Below are positions 8,360-16,161 of a stretch of DNA of 41,704 nt, one piece after another. Source of the stretch: Streptomycetaceae bacterium (GTDB lineage Bacteria > Actinomycetota > Actinomycetes > Nanopelagicales > Nanopelagicaceae); the NCBI GenBank assembly GCA_027488575.1, contig JAIYBJ010000003.1:1-41704 (forward strand), read 5' to 3'. Position 1 is the first letter of the stretch. The number at the start of each line of letters is the position of its first letter. A program made the position numbers and the translations under genes. Below the pieces are notes generated by a model. The model was given only the letters and a program-made list of their open reading frames with translations, had not been told where the DNA came from and ran no database searches.

Positions 8360-8926
8360 ATGATCCCGGCACCTAGTGCGGGCAGCGAAGGTACGAAGAA
8401 AAAGCGGAAGCGCAGACGCCCCGCCAATCGCGCCCCACAAACTTCTACATCTGGCACGACCCCAACTCCAAGTAAAAAACCTGCGCGCCCATACGCCAAG
8501 CGAGTTGATGAAGTCAGCGCTGGTGGGCTCGTAATTGATAAGAGTGGCTTGCAAGGTTTATTAATTGGCAGGCGCGATCAAAAAGATCCAACCGGTACAA
8601 AACTCTTATGGTCGCTACCAAAGGGGCATATCGAAGAGGGTGAAACTCCTGAACAAGCTGCAATTCGTGAAGTAGCGGAGGAGACCGGAATCAATTCGCA
8701 AATTACACAATCACTCGGCGTTATTGATTTTTGGTTTATGGCTGGTGGAAAAAGAATTCATAAAACAGTTCACCACTTTATATTTAAGGAAACTGGCGGA
8801 TTGCTTGCCCCACAAGAGAGTGAAGTTGATGAGGTTGGCTGGTTTCCGCTATCTGACATCATTGGCTTGTTGGCTTATCCCGATGAGAAAAAACTTATTG
8901 CTAAGAACGCTGAGTTGTTGGCATGA
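8360..8926 (+). CDS. Nudix hydrolase (MutT4-like)
   Basis: A 188-residue protein with a complete Nudix box at residues 89-111: G-H-I-E-E-G-E-T, then R-E-V-A-E-E-T-G-I, with every metal-binding Glu present. The family cleaves nucleoside diphosphates linked to another group. The mycobacterial gene at this place is called mutT4, but its physiological substrate is unsettled. The first 45 residues are very basic and Pro/Thr-rich (K-K-K-R-K-R-R-R, T-P-T-P-S-K-K-P) and probably disordered, possibly binding nucleic acid or the membrane. It overlaps the next gene by four bases (ATGA), so the run Nudix-DUF6049-murJ is translationally coupled. Confidence 0.9.
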   Translation: MIPAPSAGSEGTKKKRKRRRPANRAPQTSTSGTTPTPSKKPARPYAKRVDEVSAGGLVIDKSGLQGLLIGRRDQKDPTGTKLLWSLPKGHIEEGETPEQAAIREVAEETGINSQITQSLGVIDFWFMAGGKRIHKTVHHFIFKETGGLLAPQESEVDEVGWFPLSDIIGLLAYPDEKKLIAKNAELLA

Positions 8927-10023
8927 AAAAATTAATTCTCTTTGCATTAATTAGCTTATTTGTTCTTCCGCCTGCGGCCCACGCAGAGAGTCGTGAAGTT
9001 CAGATAACTGACACGATGCATAGAAATTTTGATGGCCTTTTTAGAAATGATGATTTAGCTAATGAAATTGCCGTAGGCGGCAAACTTTGGAGTTTGATTT
9101 TTTCAATAGATTCAACGCCTCGTATTTGGGTAATCGATGCTGCGCTCATCGAAGACATCACCGCGATGACAGAGCCATATGAATTGCGAGATGGCACCAA
9201 AGTTGATGCATCTACTGATGCTGTTGCTTATTTAGCACAACTGAAAAAAGTTACAAGGAATGCACAAGTAATTGCTCTGCCCTATGGAAATCCTGATCCA
9301 GAGTTAGCGCGCGAACTTGCATCTAGTGAACTCAATTTTTATTACAAGACCGCGCAAACTCGACTAGCAACCGCGCTTGGTCGCCCGGTGCGCAGTGAAC
9401 CATTGGCAGCGTGGAGTAAAGGTCGTACGTACTTCTCAGAAGAGTTGCGCAATAGGTACGCAACTAATCGCAAAGCAATTACCGCTCTAGCAACGGTTGT
9501 GGACCCTTCTGAATTAGCTGATATCCGCGCACAACTTGGGCGAGTGATGTCACCTTTGTTAAGCAAAACAGATCGTTCATATTTTTCATTTAATGCAACA
9601 CAAGAAGTTTTCAAATATAAAGAACGTTTAAAAATCTTTCCTGGCAAGTACCAATTAACATCTGCAAAGAGTAAGTTGCCAATTACTTTGGCTAATGGAT
9701 ATGACTCGTTGGTTAAAGTTAATCTAAATTTAAATCCTGGCTCTTCACGTATTAGCGTTGATGACGTTAAAGAGATTGTTCTGGAACCAAAATCTAAGAC
9801 GCAGATCTCTGTGCCTATAGAAATATTTGCACCTGGGCAGACTTACATCACCGCACAATTCGTAAATGCAGAAGGGCGCCTTATTGGCGATCCTGTTGAA
9901 CTATCGCTAAATCTGACAGTAATTGATTCTCGTGTTGCTTGGTTTACTACAGGAGCGGCAGTACTTTTGTTCTTAGCCGCGGTTACCCAGAGTGTGCGAC
10001 GAGTGCGGAGGGCGCGTAAGTGA
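8923..10023 (+). CDS. DUF6049-like secreted/membrane-anchored protein, short form
   Basis: A 366-residue protein. A clear signal peptide (M-K-K-L-I-L-F-A-L-I-S-L-F-V-L-P-P-A-A-H-A, cleavage after about residue 21) is followed by an extracytoplasmic part and one C-terminal helix (about 337-358) with a basic tail R-R-V-R-R-A-R-K. Its place between the Nudix gene and murJ is that of the DUF6049 family in actinobacteria (Rv3909 type), whose members are usually 700-800 residues. Here about half is missing. A beta-rich segment (about 240-330) resembles an Ig-like or CARDB-like fold. The function is unknown; it is probably tied to MurJ or lipid II handling, because the genes overlap at both ends. 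Confidence 0.7.
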   Translation: MKKLILFALISLFVLPPAAHAESREVQITDTMHRNFDGLFRNDDLANEIAVGGKLWSLIFSIDSTPRIWVIDAALIEDITAMTEPYELRDGTKVDASTDAVAYLAQLKKVTRNAQVIALPYGNPDPELARELASSELNFYYKTAQTRLATALGRPVRSEPLAAWSKGRTYFSEELRNRYATNRKAITALATVVDPSELADIRAQLGRVMSPLLSKTDRSYFSFNATQEVFKYKERLKIFPGKYQLTSAKSKLPITLANGYDSLVKVNLNLNPGSSRISVDDVKEIVLEPKSKTQISVPIEIFAPGQTYITAQFVNAEGRLIGDPVELSLNLTVIDSRVAWFTTGAAVLLFLAAVTQSVRRVRRARK

Positions 10024-11648
10024 AACAACACGAGCTCTTCCGTGCCTCAAGTGTGATGGCTGTAGGCACAATTCTTTCTCGCATTACTGGCTTTATTGGC
10101 AGCATTATTGTTATTGCAACTCTTGGAACAGCGTTGCTTGCAGACGCGTTCAATGTTGCAAACACGATGCCAAATATTTTGTACAACTTATTAGTTGGCG
10201 GCGCACTTACTGCAATTTTCGTTCCACAACTTGTGCGCGCGTTTGATGACGCTGATGGTGGACATCTATTTGCATCTCGCTTATTAACAACAATTAGTGG
10301 AATTTTGTTAGCACTTGTTGCAATTGGAGTTATCTTCGCACCACAACTTGTTTATTTATATGCACCAAGTTTTTCTACTCCTGGTTTTGAAACAGAGCGT
10401 GAAATAGCTATTGCCCTCACTCGTTATTGTTTGCCGCAAATTTTCTTTCTCGGTTTATTTACAATTCTTGGTCAAATAGCTAACGCGCGCGGATCCTTTG
10501 CGCCTCTAATGTGGGCACCTATTGCTAATAACCTCGTTGTTATTGCGGTCTTTTCAGCTTTCTTAATCAAGTGGCCAAGTGTGAGTGTTGATTCAATAAC
10601 GTCTACTCAGCTTCAAATACTTGGTTGGGGTTCTACTGTTGCAATTGTTGTTCAGGCGCTCATTCTTATTCCGGTAGTAAAGAAATCTGGAATAAAGATT
10701 CGTCCTAAGTGGGGTTTTGAAGGTTTAGGTAAATCTTTCTCACTCGCTGGTTGGACTCTCGTTTATGTTTTGATTTCTCAACTTGGGTATTTGATTACAG
10801 TAAACGTTGCGACAACTGCAGCAGTTGAAAGTGCCAAGAGTGGAATAACTACTGGGGTTGGTTTTACACCATTTAAGAATGCTTACCTCATTATGTTATT
10901 ACCTTATTCAATTGTTACCGTTTCGATTATCACGGCTTTATTGCCTCACATTTCTAAATTGGCAATTAATAAAAAGATTGAAGACGTTAAGGAACAATTG
11001 CTGCGGGCTATCAAGACTGTTGGAGTTTTAACAATTCCTAGCTCGGTAGCTTTTTTGTTATTCGGTCCACTTATTACTGAGGTTCTCTTCTTTGGTATCA
11101 ATAAAGATGACAGTATTTATGTTGGTTATGTCTTGTCGGCGTTAAGCCTTGGTTTGGTTGCTTTTTCTATTAACTTGGTTTTGATTCGTGGATTTAACGC
11201 TTTTGAAGATACCCGCACCCAAGTTCGATCAATTTTGATTATCAACATAATCTCTGTTGCTCTTTCTTATTTATTCTTAGCTGTATTGCCTAGCAAATGG
11301 GTGACAGTTGGTTTGGGTATCGCGTTCTCTGTAAGTTATTTATTTGGTTTGTTTATCACCCTGCACTTACTAAAAAAGCACACAGGCCAAATTTTTGTTC
11401 GTGATTTCATTGGACAACATGGGCGGCTTTTGTTGGCATCACTAATTGCAATGGTGCCGGTATTCGCGATTTCGCAATTCTTTGGTTGGGTCGGATCCGA
11501 TTCTTCCGTTGCTATTCGAGTGAGCCAACTTCTCTTTGTAATTGTTGCTGGCGCACTCGGTTATTTCTTTGCTGCAAAGGCTTTGCGAATTACTGAAGTT
11601 AGCGGAATTACTGGGTTGATTCTGCGCCGTAACAAGGTAACGGAATAA
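10020..11648 (+). CDS. murJ: Lipid II flippase MurJ
   Basis: A 542-residue polytopic protein of the MurJ/MviN family, which moves lipid II across the membrane for peptidoglycan synthesis. It starts with the family pattern (S-S-V-M-A-V-G-T-I-L-S-R-I-T-G-F-I-G) and has about 14 helices. Small basic loops carry N-T-M-P-N-I-L-Y-N-L-L-V-G-G-A-L-T-A-I-F-V-P; this N-x-L-x-G-G-A-L block is typical. In mycobacteria MviN goes on with a cytoplasmic pseudokinase and an extracellular domain; here the protein ends after the membrane core. The start is the GTG at 10020, overlapping the DUF6049 stop by four bases. The usual sigM gene does not follow. Confidence 0.94.
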   Translation: MKQHELFRASSVMAVGTILSRITGFIGSIIVIATLGTALLADAFNVANTMPNILYNLLVGGALTAIFVPQLVRAFDDADGGHLFASRLLTTISGILLALVAIGVIFAPQLVYLYAPSFSTPGFETEREIAIALTRYCLPQIFFLGLFTILGQIANARGSFAPLMWAPIANNLVVIAVFSAFLIKWPSVSVDSITSTQLQILGWGSTVAIVVQALILIPVVKKSGIKIRPKWGFEGLGKSFSLAGWTLVYVLISQLGYLITVNVATTAAVESAKSGITTGVGFTPFKNAYLIMLLPYSIVTVSIITALLPHISKLAINKKIEDVKEQLLRAIKTVGVLTIPSSVAFLLFGPLITEVLFFGINKDDSIYVGYVLSALSLGLVAFSINLVLIRGFNAFEDTRTQVRSILIINIISVALSYLFLAVLPSKWVTVGLGIAFSVSYLFGLFITLHLLKKHTGQIFVRDFIGQHGRLLLASLIAMVPVFAISQFFGWVGSDSSVAIRVSQLLFVIVAGALGYFFAAKALRITEVSGITGLILRRNKVTE

Positions 11649-11666
11649 ACGGGCTTAAACTGAGGT

Positions 11667-11672
11667 TATGGT
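11667..11672 (+). promoter_or_regulatory. Probable leaderless -10 box for trxB
   Basis: TATGGT lies six bases before the trxB ATG at 11679 in the 30-base gap after murJ. It matches the TANNNT pattern and spacing seen at other starts in the window. No clear -35 box. Confidence 0.4.
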
Positions 11673-11678
11673 GAATAC

Positions 11679-12608
11679 ATGAGCGAAAAAATCCACGAAG
11701 TAGTAATTGTCGGATCAGGTCCGGCTGGTTACACCGCTGCGATTTATGCGGCGCGCGCGCAGCTTGAACCAGTTATGTATGAAGGTTCAGTAACAGCTGG
11801 TGGCGCACTCATGAACACCACAGAAGTTGAAAACTTTCCTGGATTTACCGACGGAATCATGGGTCCAGATTTAATGGATTCAATGCGCAAGCAGGCAGCT
11901 CGTTTCGGTACAAAGTTGATTACAGATGACATTGTCGAAATGGAGTTAAAAGGTTCGGTAAAAACCTTAAAAGATGGTTCTGGAAATACTATTCAAGCAA
12001 ATTCAGTAATCCTGGCAATGGGTTCTGCGTATCGCGAAATCGGATTAGAAAACGAAAAACGTTTATCTGGTCGCGGCGTTTCCTGGTGTGCAACGTGTGA
12101 TGGTTTCTTCTTTCGTGATCAAGAGATTGCAGTTGTTGGTGGCGGAGACTCTGCTGTTGAAGAAGCAACATTTCTTACAAAGTTTGCAAGCAAAGTAACT
12201 CTTATTCACCGCCGCGATTCATTGCGTGCTTCAAAAATTATGGCTGATCGCGCAAAAGCTAATCCAAAAATCGAATTTTTATGGAACACAGAAGTTACAG
12301 ATGTTTTAGGTGAGGCAAAGATGGAAGCTTTGCAATTAAAGAACACTGTTACTGGAGCAGTAACAAAGCGTGACTTTGGTGCACTCTTTGTCGCAATTGG
12401 CCATATTCCACGTAGTGAATTAATTACAACCCAAGTTGCACTAGATGCTGAAGGGTACGTAAAAGTCGAAGGACGTTCGACTAAGACAAATATTGAAGGC
12501 GTCTTTGCATGCGGAGATCTAGTTGATCACACCTATCGCCAAGCAATTACGGCTGCAGGCTCTGGTTGCCAGGCTGCACTCGATGCTGAAAAATTTCTAT
12601 CTCACTAG
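11679..12608 (+). CDS. trxB: Thioredoxin-disulfide reductase
   Basis: A 309-residue NADPH-dependent flavoenzyme that reduces thioredoxin. FAD-binding G-S-G-P-A-G-Y is at residues 12-18, the redox pair W-C-A-T-C-D-G at Cys137 and Cys140, and the NADPH-binding G-G-G-D-S-A at 154-159. The C-terminal FAD motif G-V-F-A-C-G-D-L-V-D is followed by R-Q-A-I-T-A-A-G-S-G. The length is normal for the low-molecular-weight class. It pairs with trxA 35 bases downstream, as in most actinobacteria (Rv3913-Rv3914). In the canonical order sigM and an anti-sigma gene stand between murJ and trxB; they are absent here. Confidence 0.97.
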   Translation: MSEKIHEVVIVGSGPAGYTAAIYAARAQLEPVMYEGSVTAGGALMNTTEVENFPGFTDGIMGPDLMDSMRKQAARFGTKLITDDIVEMELKGSVKTLKDGSGNTIQANSVILAMGSAYREIGLENEKRLSGRGVSWCATCDGFFFRDQEIAVVGGGDSAVEEATFLTKFASKVTLIHRRDSLRASKIMADRAKANPKIEFLWNTEVTDVLGEAKMEALQLKNTVTGAVTKRDFGALFVAIGHIPRSELITTQVALDAEGYVKVEGRSTKTNIEGVFACGDLVDHTYRQAITAAGSGCQAALDAEKFLSH

Positions 12609-12643
12609 TAAAGTTACGTAAATAATCCAAACAAGGGGAAGCC

Positions 12644-12967
12644 ATGAGCGCAGCAGTATCAGTCACAGCAGCAACATTCGATGAAGTCGTACTAAAGAGC
12701 AGCACACCTGTTCTCGTTGACTTCTGGGCAGAATGGTGTGGACCATGCCGCGCAGTTGCACCAATCCTTGATGAGATTGCCGCAGAACATGGCGATAAGT
12801 TAAAGATTGTAAAACTAAACACAGATGAAGAATCTGCAATCGCAATCAAGTACGGCGTGACATCTATTCCGATGTTAAACGTCTATGTAAATGGCGAAGT
12901 TGTAAAGACAATTATTGGTGCAAAGCCAAAGCCAGCTCTGCTTAAAGAACTCGAAAGCTTTATCTAA
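12644..12967 (+). CDS. trxA: Thioredoxin
   Basis: A 107-residue thioredoxin with the active site W-C-G-P-C at residues 31-35, in the standard context V-D-F-W-A-E-W-C-G-P-C-R-A-V-A-P, and the cis-proline loop V-T-S-I-P-M-L. It is reduced by the TrxB encoded just upstream and serves ribonucleotide reductase and other disulfide-dependent enzymes in the cytoplasm. AAGGGGAAG just before the ATG is a good ribosome-binding site. The end lies six bases before the CwlM-like gene, so trxB-trxA-cwlM form one unit. Confidence 0.97.
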   Translation: MSAAVSVTAATFDEVVLKSSTPVLVDFWAEWCGPCRAVAPILDEIAAEHGDKLKIVKLNTDEESAIAIKYGVTSIPMLNVYVNGEVVKTIIGAKPKPALLKELESFI

Positions 12968-12973
12968 TAAGTT

Positions 12974-14005
12974 ATGAAAGAGCTCTCTGAAGAAGAGATC
13001 CGCTCTTTTCAACAATCGCGCGGGTTAACTGTTACAGGCTCCATCAATGATGTCACTGCTCGTGCGCTCGAAGAAGCTCGTTGGAAATTAGGCGATCGCT
13101 CTTTATATCTTCAAGAACCACCATTAATGCGTGGTGATGATGTTGCTGCACTGCAATCTCGATTAACTGAGATGGGTTTTGATTGCGGACGAGTCGATGG
13201 AATTTATGGCGAACTAACAGCGGGCGCGGTTAAAGAATTTCAAAAATCTGTTGGTATTGCAGTTGACGGAAAGTGTGGTCCTGCAACAGTTATTGGACTA
13301 ATTCGTTTAACAAAGATTGTCTCCGGTGGTGCGCCTTCTCAACTTCGCGAGAGTGCTTCACAGAAAAATCGTGGTCCAGCTCTTGCAAATAAAGTTATTG
13401 TTTTGGATCCAAGCTTGGGTGGAAAAAACCAGGGCAATGTTGCGCATGGCATTATTGAATCTGAAATTGTGTATGACATTGCTCAGCGCGTTGAAGGTCG
13501 TCTCTTAGCACTTGGTGCGAGTGTTTTTCTTACTCGCGGTGCAAATAATTGCCCGACAGAGGCAGAGCGAATTACATTTTCTAATAAACAAGAAGCTGAT
13601 CTGATGATCTCTTTACATGTTGATACACATCCCAATCCAGATGCACATGGTGTTGCAACATATTTTTACGGAAGCGATGCACATGGAATTCACTCGATTG
13701 TCGGTGAAAGATTTGCATCCCTTGTTCAGCGAGAAATCTGTGCGCGTACCGATTTACTCAATTGCCGTACTCATGCAATGACGTGGGATTTGCTGAGACT
13801 TACAAAAGCACCTGCGGTTCGTATCGATATTGGTTATGCGAGCAATCCTGGCGATGCCAGCCGTTTGGCCCGACCTGATTTTCGAGATGTGATTGCAGAG
13901 TCATTGCTCATCGCGATTCAACGTCTTTATTTATCAACTGAAGATGATGCAAAAACAGGGACTCTTCGTATCTCTGACTTGCGTAGCGCCGGTCTTCGCC
14001 GCTGA
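12974..14005 (+). CDS. cwlM: CwlM-like protein: two peptidoglycan-binding domains plus a degenerate N-acetylmuramoyl-alanine amidase domain
   Basis: A 343-residue protein without a signal peptide. Two PG_binding_1-type helical domains occupy about residues 1-45 (partial) and 50-112 (L-Q-S-R-L-T-E-M-G-F-D-C-G-R-V-D-G-I-Y-G). An Amidase_3 domain covers about 139-320. In active enzymes the first zinc ligand is the His of P-G-H-G-G; here that block reads D-P-S-L-G-G (145-150) with Leu148 in its place. The zinc-ligand Glu (162) and second His (215) remain. The catalytic Glu near the end is Asp285 (R-I-D-I-G-Y-A-S-N). It is therefore probably inactive, in line with mycobacterial CwlM, a cytoplasmic activator of MurA phosphorylated by PknB. 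A pknB gene lies 19 kb away. Confidence 0.85.
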   Translation: MKELSEEEIRSFQQSRGLTVTGSINDVTARALEEARWKLGDRSLYLQEPPLMRGDDVAALQSRLTEMGFDCGRVDGIYGELTAGAVKEFQKSVGIAVDGKCGPATVIGLIRLTKIVSGGAPSQLRESASQKNRGPALANKVIVLDPSLGGKNQGNVAHGIIESEIVYDIAQRVEGRLLALGASVFLTRGANNCPTEAERITFSNKQEADLMISLHVDTHPNPDAHGVATYFYGSDAHGIHSIVGERFASLVQREICARTDLLNCRTHAMTWDLLRLTKAPAVRIDIGYASNPGDASRLARPDFRDVIAESLLIAIQRLYLSTEDDAKTGTLRISDLRSAGLRR

Positions 14006-14010
14006 CGGCA

Positions 14011-14029
14011 ATCCCACCACCTGTGGGAT
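14011..14029. promoter_or_regulatory. Perfect inverted repeat before the aminotransferase gene
   Basis: ATCCCAC and GTGGGAT, seven bases each, are separated by CACCT in the 33-base gap between cwlM and the aminotransferase gene. A weak -10-like GATGAT (14027-14032) overlaps the right arm, six bases before the ATG at 14039. It may be an operator, or an RNA hairpin acting as a weak terminator; there is no T-run. Confidence 0.45.
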
Positions 14030-14038
14030 GATGTGCGG

Positions 14039-15301
14039 ATGAGCGAAATCTCAACACGACACCAAACAGGTGCGCCGCAGAATCTCGAGCAACGTTTTGC
14101 TGCTCGCGCTGCAGGCATGCAACCAAGTGAGATTCGCGCGTTATTCGCTGTTGCCTCGCGACCAGAAATTGTTTCACTCGCTGGCGGAATGCCAAATCTT
14201 TCTGCGTTGCCGATGAAGATGATGGCAAGTGTTGTTAATGATTTGATTTTAACTAATGGAACAGAAGCGCTTCAGTACGGAAGCGGACAAGGTCATCCAA
14301 AACTGCGCGAACAAATTTGCGAAGTGATGGCACTCGAAGGAATCCGTGCACATCCAGAAGATGTTGTTGTAACAACAGGTTCACAGCAAGCACTTGATTT
14401 AATTTCTCGAATTTTTATTGATCCAGGTGATGTTGTGTTGGTTGAAGCACCTTCGTACGTTGGTGCACTCGGCACGTTCCATCAATATCAAGCATCTGTT
14501 GTGCATGTTGCAATGGATAACGACGGAATGATTCCTGATGCATTGCGCGATGCAATTAAGACAACTCGCGCAGCTGGTCGCAAAATTAAGTTTTTGTATT
14601 TAATTCCAAATTATCAAAACCCAACTGGAGTTTTATTGCCAGCTGATCGCCGTACAGAGATTCTTGATATTTGCCGTGAAGAAGAGATTTTCGTTGTAGA
14701 AGATAACCCATACGGTTTACTCGGTTTCGATCGTCCAAGTCCTAATGCGATGCGCGCAGAAGATAGTGAAAATGTTATTTATTTAGGATCTTTTTCAAAG
14801 ACAATCGCATCTGGTTTGCGTGTGGGTTGGGCGCTTGTTCCGCCATCACTTAAAGACAAATTAGTTATTGCCAGCGAATCTTCGATTTTGTGTCCATCAA
14901 ACTTTTCTCAAATGACAATCTCTAATTACTTGGCTGATCAACCATGGCGCGATCAGATCGCATCTTTTTGCGAGCTATACAAAGTTCGTCGTGACGCGAT
15001 GTTGCAAGCACTTGAAGAGCATTTTCCAGCATCGGCTACATGGACAAAACCTGGTGGCGGTTTTTATGTCTGGGTTAATTTGCCACCTGAAATCGATACA
15101 AAGTTACTTGTGCCAAAAGCGATTGTTGCCAAGGTCGCTTACGTTCCGGGTACTGCGTTTTATGCCGATGGACTTGGTTCATGGCAGTTGCGTTTATCTT
15201 TCTGTCACCCGACACCTGAGCGAATTCATCAAGGTGTTGCAGCACTCGGAGGTGTTATCAAACAAGAGATCGAACGCCGCAGCGGAAATAAACTTAATTA
15301 A
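14039..15301 (+). CDS. PLP-dependent aminotransferase, class I/II (2-aminoadipate/LysN-like)
   Basis: A 420-residue fold-type I aminotransferase. The PLP-binding Lys254 is in G-S-F-S-K-T-I-A-S-G-L-R-V-G-W. Asn and Asp pocket residues are visible in P-N-Y-Q-N-P-T-G and V-V-E-D-N-P-Y-G, and the cofactor-phosphate Arg is in the S-G-L-R-V-G motif. The N-terminal V-S-L-A-G-G-M-P and Y-G-S-G-Q-G-H-P-K-L-R segments are typical of the MocR-related, LysN/ARO8-like enzymes, but the GntR DNA-binding part is absent. Substrates may be branched, aromatic or aminoadipate amino acids; the sequence does not decide. A GTG six bases upstream is an alternative start. The last three bases overlap the convergent parB stop codon. 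Confidence 0.88.
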   Translation: MSEISTRHQTGAPQNLEQRFAARAAGMQPSEIRALFAVASRPEIVSLAGGMPNLSALPMKMMASVVNDLILTNGTEALQYGSGQGHPKLREQICEVMALEGIRAHPEDVVVTTGSQQALDLISRIFIDPGDVVLVEAPSYVGALGTFHQYQASVVHVAMDNDGMIPDALRDAIKTTRAAGRKIKFLYLIPNYQNPTGVLLPADRRTEILDICREEEIFVVEDNPYGLLGFDRPSPNAMRAEDSENVIYLGSFSKTIASGLRVGWALVPPSLKDKLVIASESSILCPSNFSQMTISNYLADQPWRDQIASFCELYKVRRDAMLQALEEHFPASATWTKPGGGFYVWVNLPPEIDTKLLVPKAIVAKVAYVPGTAFYADGLGSWQLRLSFCHPTPERIHQGVAALGGVIKQEIERRSGNKLN

Positions 15302-16161
15302 CCTTCGATTTTCTTAACAATTCGTGCAAGGTCGGCATAACCCGAAAACTCAATTGAAATCTCGCCCTTTGTCTTTCCGCCTTTGATTTTTACGCGTGTG
15401 TCTAGGTGATCACCCAATCGCTCGGCAATTTCATTTACTTCAGGAGATGTGCCGCCTGATTTTTTCTTGGCTTTGCTCGCAGTTTTTGGTGATGTTGCAG
15501 CAATGATCTCTTCGGTTGCTCGAACACTTAATCCTTCGGCGACGATGCGTTTTGCTAGCCGATCAATCTCGGCTTCGTTGCTTAATCCAAGTAATGCACG
15601 AGCATGTCCCGCGCTAATAACACCTGATGCGACTCTGCTTTGAACACTTGCTGGCAAGTTAAGTAAGCGCATTGTGTTTGAAATAAGTGGGCGTGAGCGA
15701 CCAAGTTTTTGTGCAAGCTCATCGTGTGTGCAATTAAAGTCCTGAAGTAATTGTGTGTACGCAGCTGCTTCTTCAAGTGGGTTGAGTTGGCTGCGATGAA
15801 TGTTTTCAATGAGCGCTTCGCGCAATAGTTCGTTATCCGGTGTCTGGCGAATGATTACAGGAATGCTTCGTAGCCCCGCTATTTTCGCTGCGCGAAAACG
15901 TCGCTCACCCATAATCAATTCGTAGCGACCTGCAGAAGTTTGGCGAACTACTGGTGGTTGAAGAATTCCTATTTCTTTAATTGATGCAACAAGTTCTGCC
16001 ATTGCTTCTTCATTAAAGAGTGTGCGTGGTTGTTTTGGATTTGGAGAGATTGAATCAATGGAAACTTCATTTTGTTGCGCAACTTCATTGCCACCAACGG
16101 TTAGTGAAGTTGGAATCAATGCATCTAGATTTGTTCCTAGTCCCCCGCGCTTTGCCATCAT
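15298..16161 (-). CDS. parB: Chromosome-partitioning protein ParB
   Basis: A 287-residue ParB that binds parS, spreads as a CTP-dependent clamp and loads SMC. The N-terminus is the usual M-A-K-R-G-G-L-G-T-N-L-D-A-L-I-P. The CTP-binding domain holds the box G-E-R-R-F-R-A-A (85-92). A helix-turn-helix follows (C-T-H-D-E-L-A-Q-K-L-G-R-S-R-P-L-I-S-N-T-M-R-L-L-N-L-P), then a Lys-rich linker and a C-terminal dimerisation domain. It overlaps parA by four bases (ATGA). Two parS sites lie 0.9 and 1.5 kb upstream, in parA and rsmG. The second Met is an equally possible start. Confidence 0.97.
   Translation of the reverse strand: MMAKRGGLGTNLDALIPTSLTVGGNEVAQQNEVSIDSISPNPKQPRTLFNEEAMAELVASIKEIGILQPPVVRQTSAGRYELIMGERRFRAAKIAGLRSIPVIIRQTPDNELLREALIENIHRSQLNPLEEAAAYTQLLQDFNCTHDELAQKLGRSRPLISNTMRLLNLPASVQSRVASGVISAGHARALLGLSNEAEIDRLAKRIVAEGLSVRATEEIIAATSPKTASKAKKKSGGTSPEVNEIAERLGDHLDTRVKIKGGKTKGEISIEFSGYADLARIVKKIEG

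Noticed and set aside
8328-8372. Longer cca starting at GTG 8372, overlapping the Nudix gene
   Set aside because: The added residues are hydrophobic and not family-like, and the -10 box fits GTG 8327.
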